DNA from: Tepidimonas taiwanensis
GTDB lineage: Bacteria > Pseudomonadota > Gammaproteobacteria > Burkholderiales > Burkholderiaceae_C
DNA length: 64,000 nt
Reading direction: 5' to 3'
NCBI RefSeq assembly: GCF_020162115.1
Contig: NZ_CP083911.1
Coordinates: forward strand, 496,001 to 560,000
Positions 26,417-34,333 of this stretch are shown piece by piece. A program made the position numbers and the translations under genes. How positions within the stretch are numbered: position 1 is the first letter of the stretch; each line of letters starts with the position of its first letter. Below the pieces are notes generated by a model that ran no database searches, was not told the origin of the DNA, and was given only the letters and a program-made list of their open reading frames with translations.

Positions 26417-27973
26417 ATGGACACCCGCAAACGCCAGCTCGCCCTGCAGCGCAGCGCCCTTGCGCACCTGCCGCGCCATGGCATGGCGGTCGGCGCGCGC
26501 CCGACGCTGGAGGCGCGCACCGCGCCGCCGAACCCGGCGTGTGTGCCGGGCGCGGGGCAGTTCTGCCGGCACCCGCTGGTGGACGCGGCGCTCAACGCCG
26601 CGCTGCTGGCGTACGAGCAGACGGTGCGCGGGCGGTTCGAGGCGATCGAGGACGTGCTGCGCAGCCTCTCGGCACGCCAGCACGACCGCGACTTCGTCGA
26701 GCAGGCGCAGGCCCTGGCGCGCCAGCGGCTGGACACGGAGTGGCCGCTGTCGCTGCTGGAGCACGCGTGGGTGGCGGGGGTCGACATGGCCGCGCTGCAG
26801 GCGCACGCGCTGTTTGCCACCATCGAGCGCTGCGTGCGGCTGGCCGACCAGGACCGCGCGCCGTGGATGGACCGCCTGCCGGTGCAGGCGGCGGATCTGC
26901 GCGCCTGCGGTATCCATACGCTGGACGTGAGCCCGTGTGCCGACGGGCGCCTGCAGGGGCTGCTGCCGTTCGTGCTGCGCACGGCGCCGTCGGAGGCGGT
27001 GGCGGTCAAGGCGTACGCCGGTGCGCTGTTCGACGTCGAGCTCGACGTCGCCGAGTGGACGCAGCGGGAGCTGGAGCGGTTGAGTGGCGCCCTCCCGGGC
27101 GCCGAGGGAGCCGATTACTTGAAAGTCGCGGTGTACCACTTCAGCTCGTCGCACCCGCAGCACGAGGGGTGCGCCGCGCACGGCAGCCACGACGCGCGGG
27201 CGGTGGTGGCGGCGATCGAGCGGCTGCACGCGCTGCGCGAGGCGGTCAACAACACCTACGGCGAGGGTGCGGCCCCGCTGGTGATGCTGCTGGGCGTGGA
27301 CACCGACCTGGACGCGCTGCGCGTGCACCTGCCGGATGCCTGCGGGCGGCTGCACGCCGACCGTTTTCTGGACGCGGCGACGCTGTACCGCGAAACGCTC
27401 GGCATGAGCGCGGACGCCGCGCACCGCCACATCGAGACCGCGGTCGTGGCGCATGTGCAGGACCTGGGCGGCGTGCTGACCCGCCAGCCCGGGGACGAGG
27501 GGTTGGCGCGGCTGGCGCAACGGTGGATCACCGCGAACCTGTCGCAGATCGAATACGTGATCCAGCACCACGCCGGCCGCTACGCCGTCATCGGACACGA
27601 CGAGCATTTCATCTGCGTCGGCGACGCGCTGCCGTCGCTGCAGCTGCGCAACCAGTATTACCACGCGCACCTCGACACGGTTGAGGAGGGCGCGGCCGAC
27701 CTCGACGTCGGGGTCAAGATCTTCACGGCGCTCAACCTGCGGCGGGGGCTCGCGCTGCCGATGCTGGTGCACTTCACGTACTCGTCGCGTGTGCCGGGGG
27801 CGCGCCAGCGCGCCATCGAGCGCGGCCACCGGGTCGTGGCGGCGATCCGCGCGCGCTACGCCCACTGGGACGAGCGGGGGCGGCTGCACGCCCGCGTCGC
27901 GGTCAGCGACCGTTACGGGCGCGAGCGCGTGGCGTTCGTCGACGAGGCGGTGGCGGCACCGGCCGGGCACTGA
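26417..27973 (+). CDS. csoSCA: Carboxysome shell carbonic anhydrase CsoSCA (epsilon/beta-type)
   Basis: CsoSCA (CsoS3) converts bicarbonate to CO2 inside the carboxysome. The 518-aa length is close to that of characterised homologues. The zinc ligands and the Asp-Arg dyad are visible: C174-A-D176-G-R178 in SPCADGRLQG, H241 in VAVYHFSSSH and C252 in QHEGCAAHGSHD. The spacing between the last two is the same as in the Halothiobacillus enzyme. The ATG at 26417 was chosen over a GTG two codons upstream. The N-terminal 50 residues are basic and probably disordered; in relatives this part binds RuBisCO. Confidence 0.97.
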   Translation: MDTRKRQLALQRSALAHLPRHGMAVGARPTLEARTAPPNPACVPGAGQFCRHPLVDAALNAALLAYEQTVRGRFEAIEDVLRSLSARQHDRDFVEQAQALARQRLDTEWPLSLLEHAWVAGVDMAALQAHALFATIERCVRLADQDRAPWMDRLPVQAADLRACGIHTLDVSPCADGRLQGLLPFVLRTAPSEAVAVKAYAGALFDVELDVAEWTQRELERLSGALPGAEGADYLKVAVYHFSSSHPQHEGCAAHGSHDARAVVAAIERLHALREAVNNTYGEGAAPLVMLLGVDTDLDALRVHLPDACGRLHADRFLDAATLYRETLGMSADAAHRHIETAVVAHVQDLGGVLTRQPGDEGLARLAQRWITANLSQIEYVIQHHAGRYAVIGHDEHFICVGDALPSLQLRNQYYHAHLDTVEEGAADLDVGVKIFTALNLRRGLALPMLVHFTYSSRVPGARQRAIERGHRVVAAIRARYAHWDERGRLHARVAVSDRYGRERVAFVDEAVAAPAGH

Positions 27974-27988
27974 GGCGAGGAGGCGACG

Positions 27989-28243
27989 ATGAAGATCATG
28001 CGGGTCGAAAAGACGCTGGTGTCGACCAATCGCATCGAGGCATTCGGGCACCGGCCGCTGCTGGTCGTGCAGGAAAAGCCGGGGGGCGCGCGCAGCGTGG
28101 CGGTGGACGCCGTGGGCTGTGTGCCGGGCGACTGGGTGATCTGTGTCGGCTCGTCGGCGGCGCGCGAGGCGGCGGGGGCGAAGGACTTCCCGTCCGACCT
28201 GACCATCGTCGGCATCATCGATCACTGGAATCCCGAGGGGTGA
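27989..28243 (+). CDS. csoS4A: Carboxysome vertex protein CsoS4A
   Basis: An 84-aa pentamer-forming bacterial microcompartment vertex protein (BMV, EutN/CcmL fold) that closes the icosahedral shell. It starts MKIMRVEKTLVSTNRIE and shows KPGGARSVAVDAVGCVPGDWVICVG (in part) and DLTIVGIIDHWNP. It lies 15 bases after csoSCA, and its stop nearly abuts the start of csoS4B. Confidence 0.97.
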   Translation: MKIMRVEKTLVSTNRIEAFGHRPLLVVQEKPGGARSVAVDAVGCVPGDWVICVGSSAAREAAGAKDFPSDLTIVGIIDHWNPEG

Positions 28244-28248
28244 GGCCG

Positions 28249-28566
28249 ATGGACATCGTGCGGGTGATCGACGAGCTGGTGTGCACGCGCCGCGTGCCGG
28301 GGCTGGGCCAGGCATCGCTGCGTGTGGTGCGCAGCGCGCAGGGGGTGATGTCGGTGGCGACCGATCCGGTCGGCGTGCCCGTGGGCAAGTGGGTGTTCGC
28401 CACGACCGGCACGGCGGCGCGGCTCGCGATGCCGGACAAGGGCTGCCTGACCGACCTGACCATCTGCGGGATTCTGGATCAATGGGATGAAACGCCATCG
28501 CCGGGCGACGGCGGTGGATCGGGGCAACACACGGCGGCCGCAGGGGCCGCGGTGAGCAAGGGGTGA
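28249..28566 (+). CDS. csoS4B: Carboxysome vertex protein CsoS4B
   Basis: The second pentameric vertex protein, 105 aa. Family segments are MDIVRVIDELVCTRRVPGLG, ATDPVGVPVGKWVFATTG and DLTICGILDQWDE. After the EutN-fold core (about 1-82) there is a tail of about 23 residues rich in Gly, Ala and Ser, longer than in CsoS4A. The ATG at 28249 is preferred to a GTG three codons upstream that overlaps the csoS4A stop. Confidence 0.95.
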   Translation: MDIVRVIDELVCTRRVPGLGQASLRVVRSAQGVMSVATDPVGVPVGKWVFATTGTAARLAMPDKGCLTDLTICGILDQWDETPSPGDGGGSGQHTAAAGAAVSKG

Positions 28567-28618
28567 GCCGATCGGCTCAGGTGTTTTCAACGCAATGGTG
28601 ACCACGAGGAGAGCAAAC

Positions 28619-28915
28619 ATGGCAAACACGACAGGAATCGCCCTGGGCATGATCGAGACGCGCGGGCTGGTGCCGGCGATCGAGGCGGCGGATGCGATGA
28701 CCAAGGCGGCGGAGGTGCGGCTGATCGGGCGGCAGTTCGTCGGCGGCGGGTACGTGACGGTGATGGTGCGTGGCGAGACCGGCGCGGTCAACGCGGCGGT
28801 GCGTGCGGGGGCGGATGCCTGCGAGCGCGTCGGCGACGGGCTGGTGGCGGCGCACATCATCGCGCGCGTGCACAGCGAGGTCGAGGGCATCCTGCCCACG
28901 GCGCCGAGCGTTTGA
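28619..28915 (+). CDS. csoS1: Carboxysome shell hexamer CsoS1 (first copy)
   Basis: A 98-aa BMC-H protein whose hexamers tile the facets of the carboxysome and form small pores for bicarbonate and metabolites. The sequence shows GIALGMIETRGLVPAIEAAD, KAAEVRLIGRQFVGGGYV and VRAGADACERVGDGLVAAHI. It ends ILPTAPSV. The coding sequence is almost identical over 261 bases to the next gene. The start was taken at MANTTGIALG after GAGGAG. Confidence 0.98.
   Translation: MANTTGIALGMIETRGLVPAIEAADAMTKAAEVRLIGRQFVGGGYVTVMVRGETGAVNAAVRAGADACERVGDGLVAAHIIARVHSEVEGILPTAPSV
28640..28900 (+). repeat. Direct repeat, copy 1 (within csoS1 genes)
   Basis: A 261-base segment that recurs 363 bases downstream (29003-29263) with about four substitutions, all of which look synonymous. 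It covers most of the first csoS1 gene. Confidence 0.95.
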
Positions 28916-28981
28916 CGCGGTCCGCGCAACCCGGCGCCGCCCCCGGGCGGCGCCCCTGACGAGCGAACGAGGAGTGTGGCG

Positions 28982-29320
28982 ATGGCGACGATGACGGGCA
29001 TAGCCCTGGGCATGATCGAGACGCGCGGGCTGGTGCCGGCGATCGAGGCGGCAGACGCGATGACCAAAGCGGCGGAGGTGCGGCTGATCGGGCGGCAGTT
29101 CGTCGGCGGCGGGTACGTGACGGTGATGGTGCGTGGCGAGACCGGCGCGGTCAACGCGGCGGTGCGTGCGGGGGCGGACGCCTGCGAGCGCGTCGGCGAC
29201 GGGCTGGTGGCGGCGCACATCATCGCGCGCGTGCACAGCGAGGTCGAGGGCATCCTGCCCACGCGTCCGGACGCGGACGGCGGCGGGCGCGACGCGGAAG
29301 TGACCTCGACGCGCAGCTGA
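28982..29320 (+). CDS. csoS1: Carboxysome shell hexamer CsoS1 (second copy, tailed)
   Basis: A 112-aa BMC-H paralogue whose core is identical in amino acid sequence to the upstream copy from GIALGMIETRG to HSEVEGILPT. It differs at the N-terminus (MATMTGIAL) and in a C-terminal hydrophilic tail of about 16 residues (RPDADGGGRDAEVTSTRS). The ATG at 28982 follows GAGGAG by nine bases; a GTG two codons upstream is less likely. The tails should face one side of the shell and could give the two copies different partners. Confidence 0.97.
   Translation: MATMTGIALGMIETRGLVPAIEAADAMTKAAEVRLIGRQFVGGGYVTVMVRGETGAVNAAVRAGADACERVGDGLVAAHIIARVHSEVEGILPTRPDADGGGRDAEVTSTRS
29003..29263 (+). repeat. Direct repeat, copy 2 (within csoS1 genes)
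   Basis: The second copy of the 261-base segment at 28640-28900. The near-identity ends abruptly at the codons for the two different C-terminal tails. Confidence 0.95.
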
Positions 29321-29342
29321 CGGTGGTGACTGGGAGCACCCC

Positions 29343-29762
29343 ATGACGGCCGATACGCGAACGCTCGGTTGGCTCACGCGCGCGCTGCAGCACGAGTTCT
29401 CGGCGCTGCAGCAGTACCTGGCGCAGGCGACGCTGGCGCGCCTGACCGGCGACGAGGCGCTGGCCCAGCGCCTGCGCGACGAGGCGCTGGAGGAGCTCGG
29501 ACACGCCGAGCGGCTGATGGCGCGGCTGATCGAGCTGGGTGTTGCGCCCAACGCGGGCACGCTGGCGCCGGCGCGGCTGGGGCGGGGCGTGGTGGATTTC
29601 GGCGCGCTCAACCGCCAGCTGGAGCAGAACGCGGTGGTGCTGTACCAGGATGCCGCCGACCACACGCGGCGCGTCCGCGACACCGGCACCGAGGCGCTGC
29701 TGCGTGAGCTGGCGGCCGAGGAGGCGCAACACCTGCGCCAGTGGCTGGGCAGCGCGCCATGA
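29343..29762 (+). CDS. Carboxysome-operon bacterioferritin-like protein
   Basis: A 139-aa four-helix ferritin-like protein. Iron-site motifs of the bacterioferritin type are visible: LQHEFSALQQYLAQA in helix A, EALEELGHAERLMARLIELG (ExxH) in helix B and LRELAAEEAQHLRQWL (ExxH) in helix D. It is shorter than true bacterioferritin (about 155-160 aa). Homologous genes are commonly found between csoS1 and the pterin-dehydratase-like gene in alpha-carboxysome operons. The function there is unknown; iron or redox handling is an inference. Confidence 0.85.
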   Translation: MTADTRTLGWLTRALQHEFSALQQYLAQATLARLTGDEALAQRLRDEALEELGHAERLMARLIELGVAPNAGTLAPARLGRGVVDFGALNRQLEQNAVVLYQDAADHTRRVRDTGTEALLRELAAEEAQHLRQWLGSAP

Positions 29763-29795
29763 CGGTTTTTGCAGCGAAGCGAAGGAGGACGAACG

Positions 29796-30071
29796 ATGGA
29801 ACGCAACGATGCCCTGGGGGAATGGAGCGAACAGGCGCGCCCCCCTGCGCTCTTCAGGCGCTTCGCGTTTGACAGTTACGCGCAGACGCGGGCGTTTCTG
29901 GACCGCCTTGCGCAGGTGCAGGACGAGTTGGGGCTCGCGCCGCAGAACATCAGCTTCGGCACGACCTACGTCAACGTCACGATCGCCGCGAGCGACGGGG
30001 CGCTGGGCGAGGGCGAGCGCGAGCTGGCGCGGCGCATCGCCGCGGCGGCCACCGGGGAAGCCCGCGCATGA
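29796..30071 (+). CDS. acRAF: Alpha-carboxysome RuBisCO assembly factor (pterin dehydratase-like)
   Basis: A 91-aa protein with the fold of 4a-hydroxytetrahydrobiopterin dehydratase (PCD). True PCDs carry a His-His-Pro catalytic triplet before the conserved Tyr/Asn strand. Here the position reads PQNISFGTTYVNVTI, so the catalytic histidines are absent, as expected for the carboxysomal acRAF group proposed to assist RuBisCO assembly. A GGAGG site precedes the ATG at 29796. Its stop overlaps the start of the parA-like gene (ATGA). Confidence 0.88.
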   Translation: MERNDALGEWSEQARPPALFRRFAFDSYAQTRAFLDRLAQVQDELGLAPQNISFGTTYVNVTIAASDGALGEGERELARRIAAAATGEARA

Positions 30072-30679
30072 TGGGCGACGCGCCGCGCTGCGTGGTGGTG
30101 CTCAACAGCAAAGGGGGCACCGGCAAGACGACGCTGGCGGTGCACCTGGCGGCGGGCTGGTCGCGGCGCGTGCCGACCGCGATCGGCGACCTCGACCCGC
30201 AGGGATCGGCCACGCAGTGGGCGACGCGCGCGGGCTTGACCGTCCTGTCGGATGGGGACGCCTGGGCGGCGCCGGCGGGCGTGCAGCGGTTGGTGTGGGA
30301 TTGTCCGCCCAGCGTCGAGCACCCGGCGGCGCGGCGCGCGCTGGCGCGCGCGGACATCGTCGTCGTGCCGGTGCTGCCGTCGCCGCTGGACCTGTGGGCG
30401 AGCTGGCGCCTGGTGGAGGCAATCGCGGCCGAGCAAGCCCGCCGCCCCGGCTTGCGGGCCTGGCTCGTGGTCAACCAGGTCGAACCCGGCAGCGTCTTGT
30501 CCGGCGCGATGCACGAGGCGCTGCGCGAATTCGGCCTGCCGGCGCTGCGGGCCGTGGTGCGCCGGCGCGCCATCTATCGCAGCGCGGCGTTGCAGGGAAA
30601 AACCGCCTATCAGATGGGTGCGCGGGCCGCGCCCGCCGTGGCCGACATCGAGGCCTTGATCGAGGAGATGCAGACATGA
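30068..30679 (+). CDS. mcdA: Carboxysome positioning ATPase McdA (ParA family)
   Basis: A 203-aa ParA/MinD-type ATPase that would bind the nucleoid and space carboxysomes along it. It has the deviant Walker A KGGTGKTTLAVHLAAG (signature lysine two residues before the first Gly pair), the DLDPQGSATQW segment and WDCPPS for switch II. The short length and the place after acRAF match the alpha-carboxysome McdA. It is translationally coupled (ATGA) to genes on both sides. The role follows from studies of Halothiobacillus McdAB; here it is inferred from synteny. Confidence 0.9.
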   Translation: MMGDAPRCVVVLNSKGGTGKTTLAVHLAAGWSRRVPTAIGDLDPQGSATQWATRAGLTVLSDGDAWAAPAGVQRLVWDCPPSVEHPAARRALARADIVVVPVLPSPLDLWASWRLVEAIAAEQARRPGLRAWLVVNQVEPGSVLSGAMHEALREFGLPALRAVVRRRAIYRSAALQGKTAYQMGARAAPAVADIEALIEEMQT

Positions 30680-30936
30680 CCCGTACCACCGCCGAACGCC
30701 TGGCGGCGAGCGTGCGCAGCGCGCGCCCTGCCACGCCCGCGGCCCCGACCGCGCCCCGGCGCACGCGCGCGAAGATCGCCGCCGCCGCGGACGGCCCCGC
30801 GGCGAGCGCCGCTGTCGCCGAGGTGGCATCCGTGCCTGCGAACCGTGCCGCCGCCTCGACAGCGGTGCGCACCGATGGCGGCGTGCCGCCGTCGAGTGCC
30901 GGGGAGCGCTTTCCCCGCCGTATCTGGCCCGATTGA
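30676..30936 (+). CDS. mcdB: Carboxysome positioning adaptor McdB (type 2, short)
   Basis: An 86-aa, Ala/Arg/Thr/Pro-rich and apparently disordered protein starting MTRTTAERLAASVRSARP and ending ERFPRRIWPD. The tryptophan next to the C-terminus matches the invariant C-terminal Trp of alpha-carboxysome McdB proteins, which load onto the carboxysome and stimulate McdA. The basic N-terminus would contact McdA. The start overlaps the mcdA stop (ATGA). There is no other domain, so identification rests on position, composition and the end motif. Confidence 0.85.
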   Translation: MTRTTAERLAASVRSARPATPAAPTAPRRTRAKIAAAADGPAASAAVAEVASVPANRAAASTAVRTDGGVPPSSAGERFPRRIWPD

Positions 30937-30954
30937 TCGCCCGACCGATCCACC

Positions 30955-30977
30955 GGGCCCCGCGACGTGCGGGGCCC
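30955..30977 (+). other. GC hairpin between mcdB and cbbQ
   Basis: The arms GGGCCCCGC and GCGGGGCCC form a 9-bp perfect stem with loop GACGT. No T-run follows. It could attenuate or process the long cso transcript before cbbQO. Confidence 0.5.
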
Positions 30978-30996
30978 TGCCGAAGACGCTGACGCC

Positions 30997-31932
30997 ATGA
31001 ACACCCTGACCCGACGACTCTACGCGGCCCGTGCCCAGCAGGCCGCGGCACCGCTGGGCGCCACCACCGGGCGGATGCCCACGGCCGCCACCACGCCCGC
31101 CACTGCCGCGGCCACCGCCGCGCCGGCCGGTGAACACCCGCTGGCGGCGTACCGCGTGACGCGCGAGCCCTACTGGCGCGCCGTGGGGGACGAGGTGGCG
31201 CTGTACGAGGCCGCCTACTCGGTGCGCATGCCGATGATGCTCAAGGGCCCCACGGGCTGCGGCAAGACGCGCTTCGTCGAATACATGGCGTGGAAGCTGG
31301 GCAAGCCGCTGATCACGGTGGCCTGCCACGAGGACATGACCGCCTCCGACCTCGTGGGGCGGTTTCTGCTGGACGCCAATGGCACGCGCTGGCAGGACGG
31401 GCCGCTGGCGCTGGCGGCGCGCTACGGCGCGATCTGTTATCTGGACGAGGTCGTGGAGGCGCGGCAGGACACGACCGTCGTGATCCACCCGCTGACCGAC
31501 AAGCGGCGCATGCTGCCGCTGGAGAAGAAGGGCGAGGTGATCGAGGCCCACCCGGACTTCCAGCTCGTCATCTCTTTCAACCCGGGCTACCAGAGCCTGA
31601 TGAAGGACCTGAAGCAATCGACCAAGCAGCGCTTCGGGGCGCTGGACTTCGACTACCCCGAGCACGAAGTGGAGGCGGAGATCGTCGCGCACGAGTCCGG
31701 CGTCGACCTCGAGACCGCGAAGAAGCTCGTGCACATCGCCGAGCGTTCGCGCAACCTCAAGGGCCACGGGCTGGACGAAGGCTTGTCCACGCGGATGCTG
31801 ATCCACGCGGCGAGCCTGATCGCGCAGGGGGTGGCGCCGCTCGCGGCGTGCCGCGTGGCGCTGGTGCGCCCGATCACCGACGACGCCGACATGCGCGACG
31901 CGCTCGACGCGGCGGTGACGACGTATTTCTGA
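30997..31932 (+). CDS. cbbQ: RuBisCO activase AAA+ subunit CbbQ
   Basis: CbbQ is a MoxR-family AAA+ ATPase that, with CbbO, removes inhibitory sugar phosphates from RuBisCO. The 311-aa protein shows Walker A KGPTGCGKTRFVEYMA (about 83-98), the pore-region segment CHEDMTASDLVGRFLL, Walker B ICYLDEVVEARQD and sensor 1 ISFNPGYQSLMKDL. About 45 N-terminal residues rich in Ala, Thr and Pro precede the conserved EHPLAAYRV start, making it longer than the usual 265-270 aa; an internal start is not obvious. The gene is followed by cbbO after 37 bases. Confidence 0.96.
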   Translation: MNTLTRRLYAARAQQAAAPLGATTGRMPTAATTPATAAATAAPAGEHPLAAYRVTREPYWRAVGDEVALYEAAYSVRMPMMLKGPTGCGKTRFVEYMAWKLGKPLITVACHEDMTASDLVGRFLLDANGTRWQDGPLALAARYGAICYLDEVVEARQDTTVVIHPLTDKRRMLPLEKKGEVIEAHPDFQLVISFNPGYQSLMKDLKQSTKQRFGALDFDYPEHEVEAEIVAHESGVDLETAKKLVHIAERSRNLKGHGLDEGLSTRMLIHAASLIAQGVAPLAACRVALVRPITDDADMRDALDAAVTTYF

Positions 31933-31969
31933 ACCCCGCCGAGCGATCCGACCGCCGCCCGCGCCCGCC

Positions 31970-34333
31970 ATGAGCATCCACCTGGACGACCACGCCGAGC
32001 TGTTGCAGGAGCTGCCGCACGGCGCGCAGGAGGTGCTGCGCGGCGCGTGGCAGGAGGCGGCGCGGGCGTTGTCCGCGCGGGGGCTCGACAACTACCTCAA
32101 GGGTGCGCTGGCGCTGCACCACCTGGGCCGCGGCGAGGAGGTGGTGGTCAGCTTTCTGCAGCAGATGCCGGCGCTGGCGCGCGCCATCGGCGAGGACGTG
32201 CTGCCGGACCTGGTCAATTTTCTGCTCTCGATGGCGTCCAAGACCTCGGGGCAGGTGCTCACGCTGATGGCGCAGACGGCACCGACCGCGGCGCTGCGGC
32301 TGGGCGACGCCGAGCTGTTTCGGCAGTACCTCTCGGTGCTGGGGCTGGTGCTGGCGCAGGCACCGCAGGGGCTGCGCCCGATGCTCGAGAACCTCGAGCG
32401 GCTGCTCGCGCAACTGACGCTCGGCGGTCTGCGGCGCTGGGTACAGTGGGGCGCGCAGGCGTACCGGGCCGACGTGGACGGGCAGCGGCGCTATTTCGGG
32501 CTGCAAAGCGCCGACGCGCTCGCCGTGCTGCAGCAGGAGCGGCGCGGCACGCTGTTCGTCGACGTGCAGCGGCGGCTCAACCTCTATCTGCGCGCGCTGT
32601 GGGGGCGCGATTTTTTCCTGCGGCCAACCGCAGGGGACTTCGAATCGCGCGAGGGCTTGCGCCCCTACATCGAGCGCCACGTGATCCACATTGCCGACGC
32701 CTACGACGATGTGCCGGGCACCGAACCCGACGGCGGCCCCGTTCCCGCGCTGGAGGTGTACCGCGCGGCGGCCAACCACTGCGCCGCGCACCTGATGTTC
32801 GCGCGCGCGCCGCTCTCGGACGAAGGGCTGGATGCGCTGACCAAGGCGGTGGTCGAGCTGGTCGAGGACGCGCGGGTGGAGACGCTCGCGTGCCGGCGCT
32901 TTCCGCGCCTGCGGCAGCAGTGGCGCGCGCTCCACCCGCTGCCCGTCGACCCGCCGACCCGCGCGGGGGATCTGATCAACCGCTTGGCGCTCGCCTGGCT
33001 CGACGAAGCGGCAGCCGAGCGCGACCCCGACCCCTGGGTGCGCGAAGGGGTGGCGGCGCTCGCCGCGTGGACCGATTGGGACGATCCGCAGGCGAGCCTC
33101 GAGACGGGGCGGCGGCTGGCGGAGTCGCTGCGCGCGCGTATCGCCGCAGAAGGGTGGCCCGCCTTCTCGGCGCGGCTCGACGGGCAGCGGGCGATCTACC
33201 GCGACGACAACCGCGCGATCTGGGTCAGCGGCACCTACGACGAGACCGAAGCGCTCATCGCCACCTGGGAGCGCCAGCAGCAGGTGCGGCGCAAAGTGAA
33301 CGTCATCGAGATGGTCAACGAGGTCGACGTCGAGTTTGCCGGCGACGACGCGCAGGAGGTCTGGATCCTGCCCACCGAGTTCTGGCTCGATCAGGAGGGG
33401 GTGACGATCAACTCGCTGCTGGGCCGTCCGCCGCTGGCCGACCCCGTTCACTATCCCGAGTGGGATTATCAAATCCAGCTCCTCCGCCCGGACTGGGTGA
33501 CGGTGTTGGAGCGCCACGCCGCGGCCGGGGACCCGGCGCGTATCGAGGCGCTGTTGGCTGAACAGCGGCCGGTGGTGCAGCGCCTGCGCCACCTCATCGA
33601 GGCGATGGCGCCGCAGGGCGTGCAGCGCATCCGCAAGCTCGAGGACGGCGACGAACTCGACCTGGACGCGGCGGTGCGCGCGTGGATCGATTGGCGCAGC
33701 GGCCAGCAGCCCGACACCCGCATCATGATGCAACACCGCATCCACACGCGCGACGTGGCGGTGTTGCTGTTGCTCGACCTGTCGGCGTCCGCGAACGACC
33801 CGGTGCGCGGCACCGACCAGACGGTGCTCGACCTCACGCGCGCAGCCGCCGCATTGATGGCCGAGGCACTGCAACGCATCGGCGACCGTTTCGCGATCCA
33901 TGGCTTTCGCTCCGACGGGCGGCACGACGTGCACTACCTGCGCGTCAAGGATTTCCGCCAGGGGTGGGGAGAGGCGGCCAAGGCGCGCCTTGCCGGGCTC
34001 GAAGGGGCGTTTTCCACGCGGCTCGGCGCGGCACTGCGCCACGCCGGTGCCGAGCTCAAGCGCCAGCCGCAGCGCAAGCGCATCGTCTTCGTGCTCACCG
34101 ACGGGGAACCGGCCGACGTGGACGTGCGCGACCCGCAATACTTGCGCGTGGACGCGCAGCACGCGGTGCAGGAGCTGCGGTGCGACGGCATCATCAGCTA
34201 CTGCCTGACGCTCGATCCGCGCGCGGACGCCTACGTCGAGCGCATCTTCGGCGCGCGCCACTACACGGTGCTCGAGCGCGTGCAGCGCCTGCCCGAGGTG
34301 TTGCCGTCGCTCTACCTGGGGTTGACGCGATGA
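31970..34333 (+). CDS. cbbO: RuBisCO activase adaptor CbbO (VWA domain)
   Basis: CbbO is the substrate adaptor of the CbbQ6-CbbO activase; its C-terminal von Willebrand A domain binds RuBisCO. The 787-aa protein has a long helical N-terminal region and a VWA domain from about residue 590. The MIDAS motif is intact (LLLDLSASAN, D-x-S-x-S), followed by the Thr/Asp segments AFSTRLGAALRHA and VLTDGEPADVD. Its stop overlaps the ATG of csoS1D, so the two are translationally coupled. Confidence 0.96.
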   Translation: MSIHLDDHAELLQELPHGAQEVLRGAWQEAARALSARGLDNYLKGALALHHLGRGEEVVVSFLQQMPALARAIGEDVLPDLVNFLLSMASKTSGQVLTLMAQTAPTAALRLGDAELFRQYLSVLGLVLAQAPQGLRPMLENLERLLAQLTLGGLRRWVQWGAQAYRADVDGQRRYFGLQSADALAVLQQERRGTLFVDVQRRLNLYLRALWGRDFFLRPTAGDFESREGLRPYIERHVIHIADAYDDVPGTEPDGGPVPALEVYRAAANHCAAHLMFARAPLSDEGLDALTKAVVELVEDARVETLACRRFPRLRQQWRALHPLPVDPPTRAGDLINRLALAWLDEAAAERDPDPWVREGVAALAAWTDWDDPQASLETGRRLAESLRARIAAEGWPAFSARLDGQRAIYRDDNRAIWVSGTYDETEALIATWERQQQVRRKVNVIEMVNEVDVEFAGDDAQEVWILPTEFWLDQEGVTINSLLGRPPLADPVHYPEWDYQIQLLRPDWVTVLERHAAAGDPARIEALLAEQRPVVQRLRHLIEAMAPQGVQRIRKLEDGDELDLDAAVRAWIDWRSGQQPDTRIMMQHRIHTRDVAVLLLLDLSASANDPVRGTDQTVLDLTRAAAALMAEALQRIGDRFAIHGFRSDGRHDVHYLRVKDFRQGWGEAAKARLAGLEGAFSTRLGAALRHAGAELKRQPQRKRIVFVLTDGEPADVDVRDPQYLRVDAQHAVQELRCDGIISYCLTLDPRADAYVERIFGARHYTVLERVQRLPEVLPSLYLGLTR

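Noticed and set aside
31874..34261. 795-codon open frame opposite cbbO
   Set aside because: It has shadow-frame composition with no family motif; cbbO on the plus strand has clear VWA and coupling evidence.
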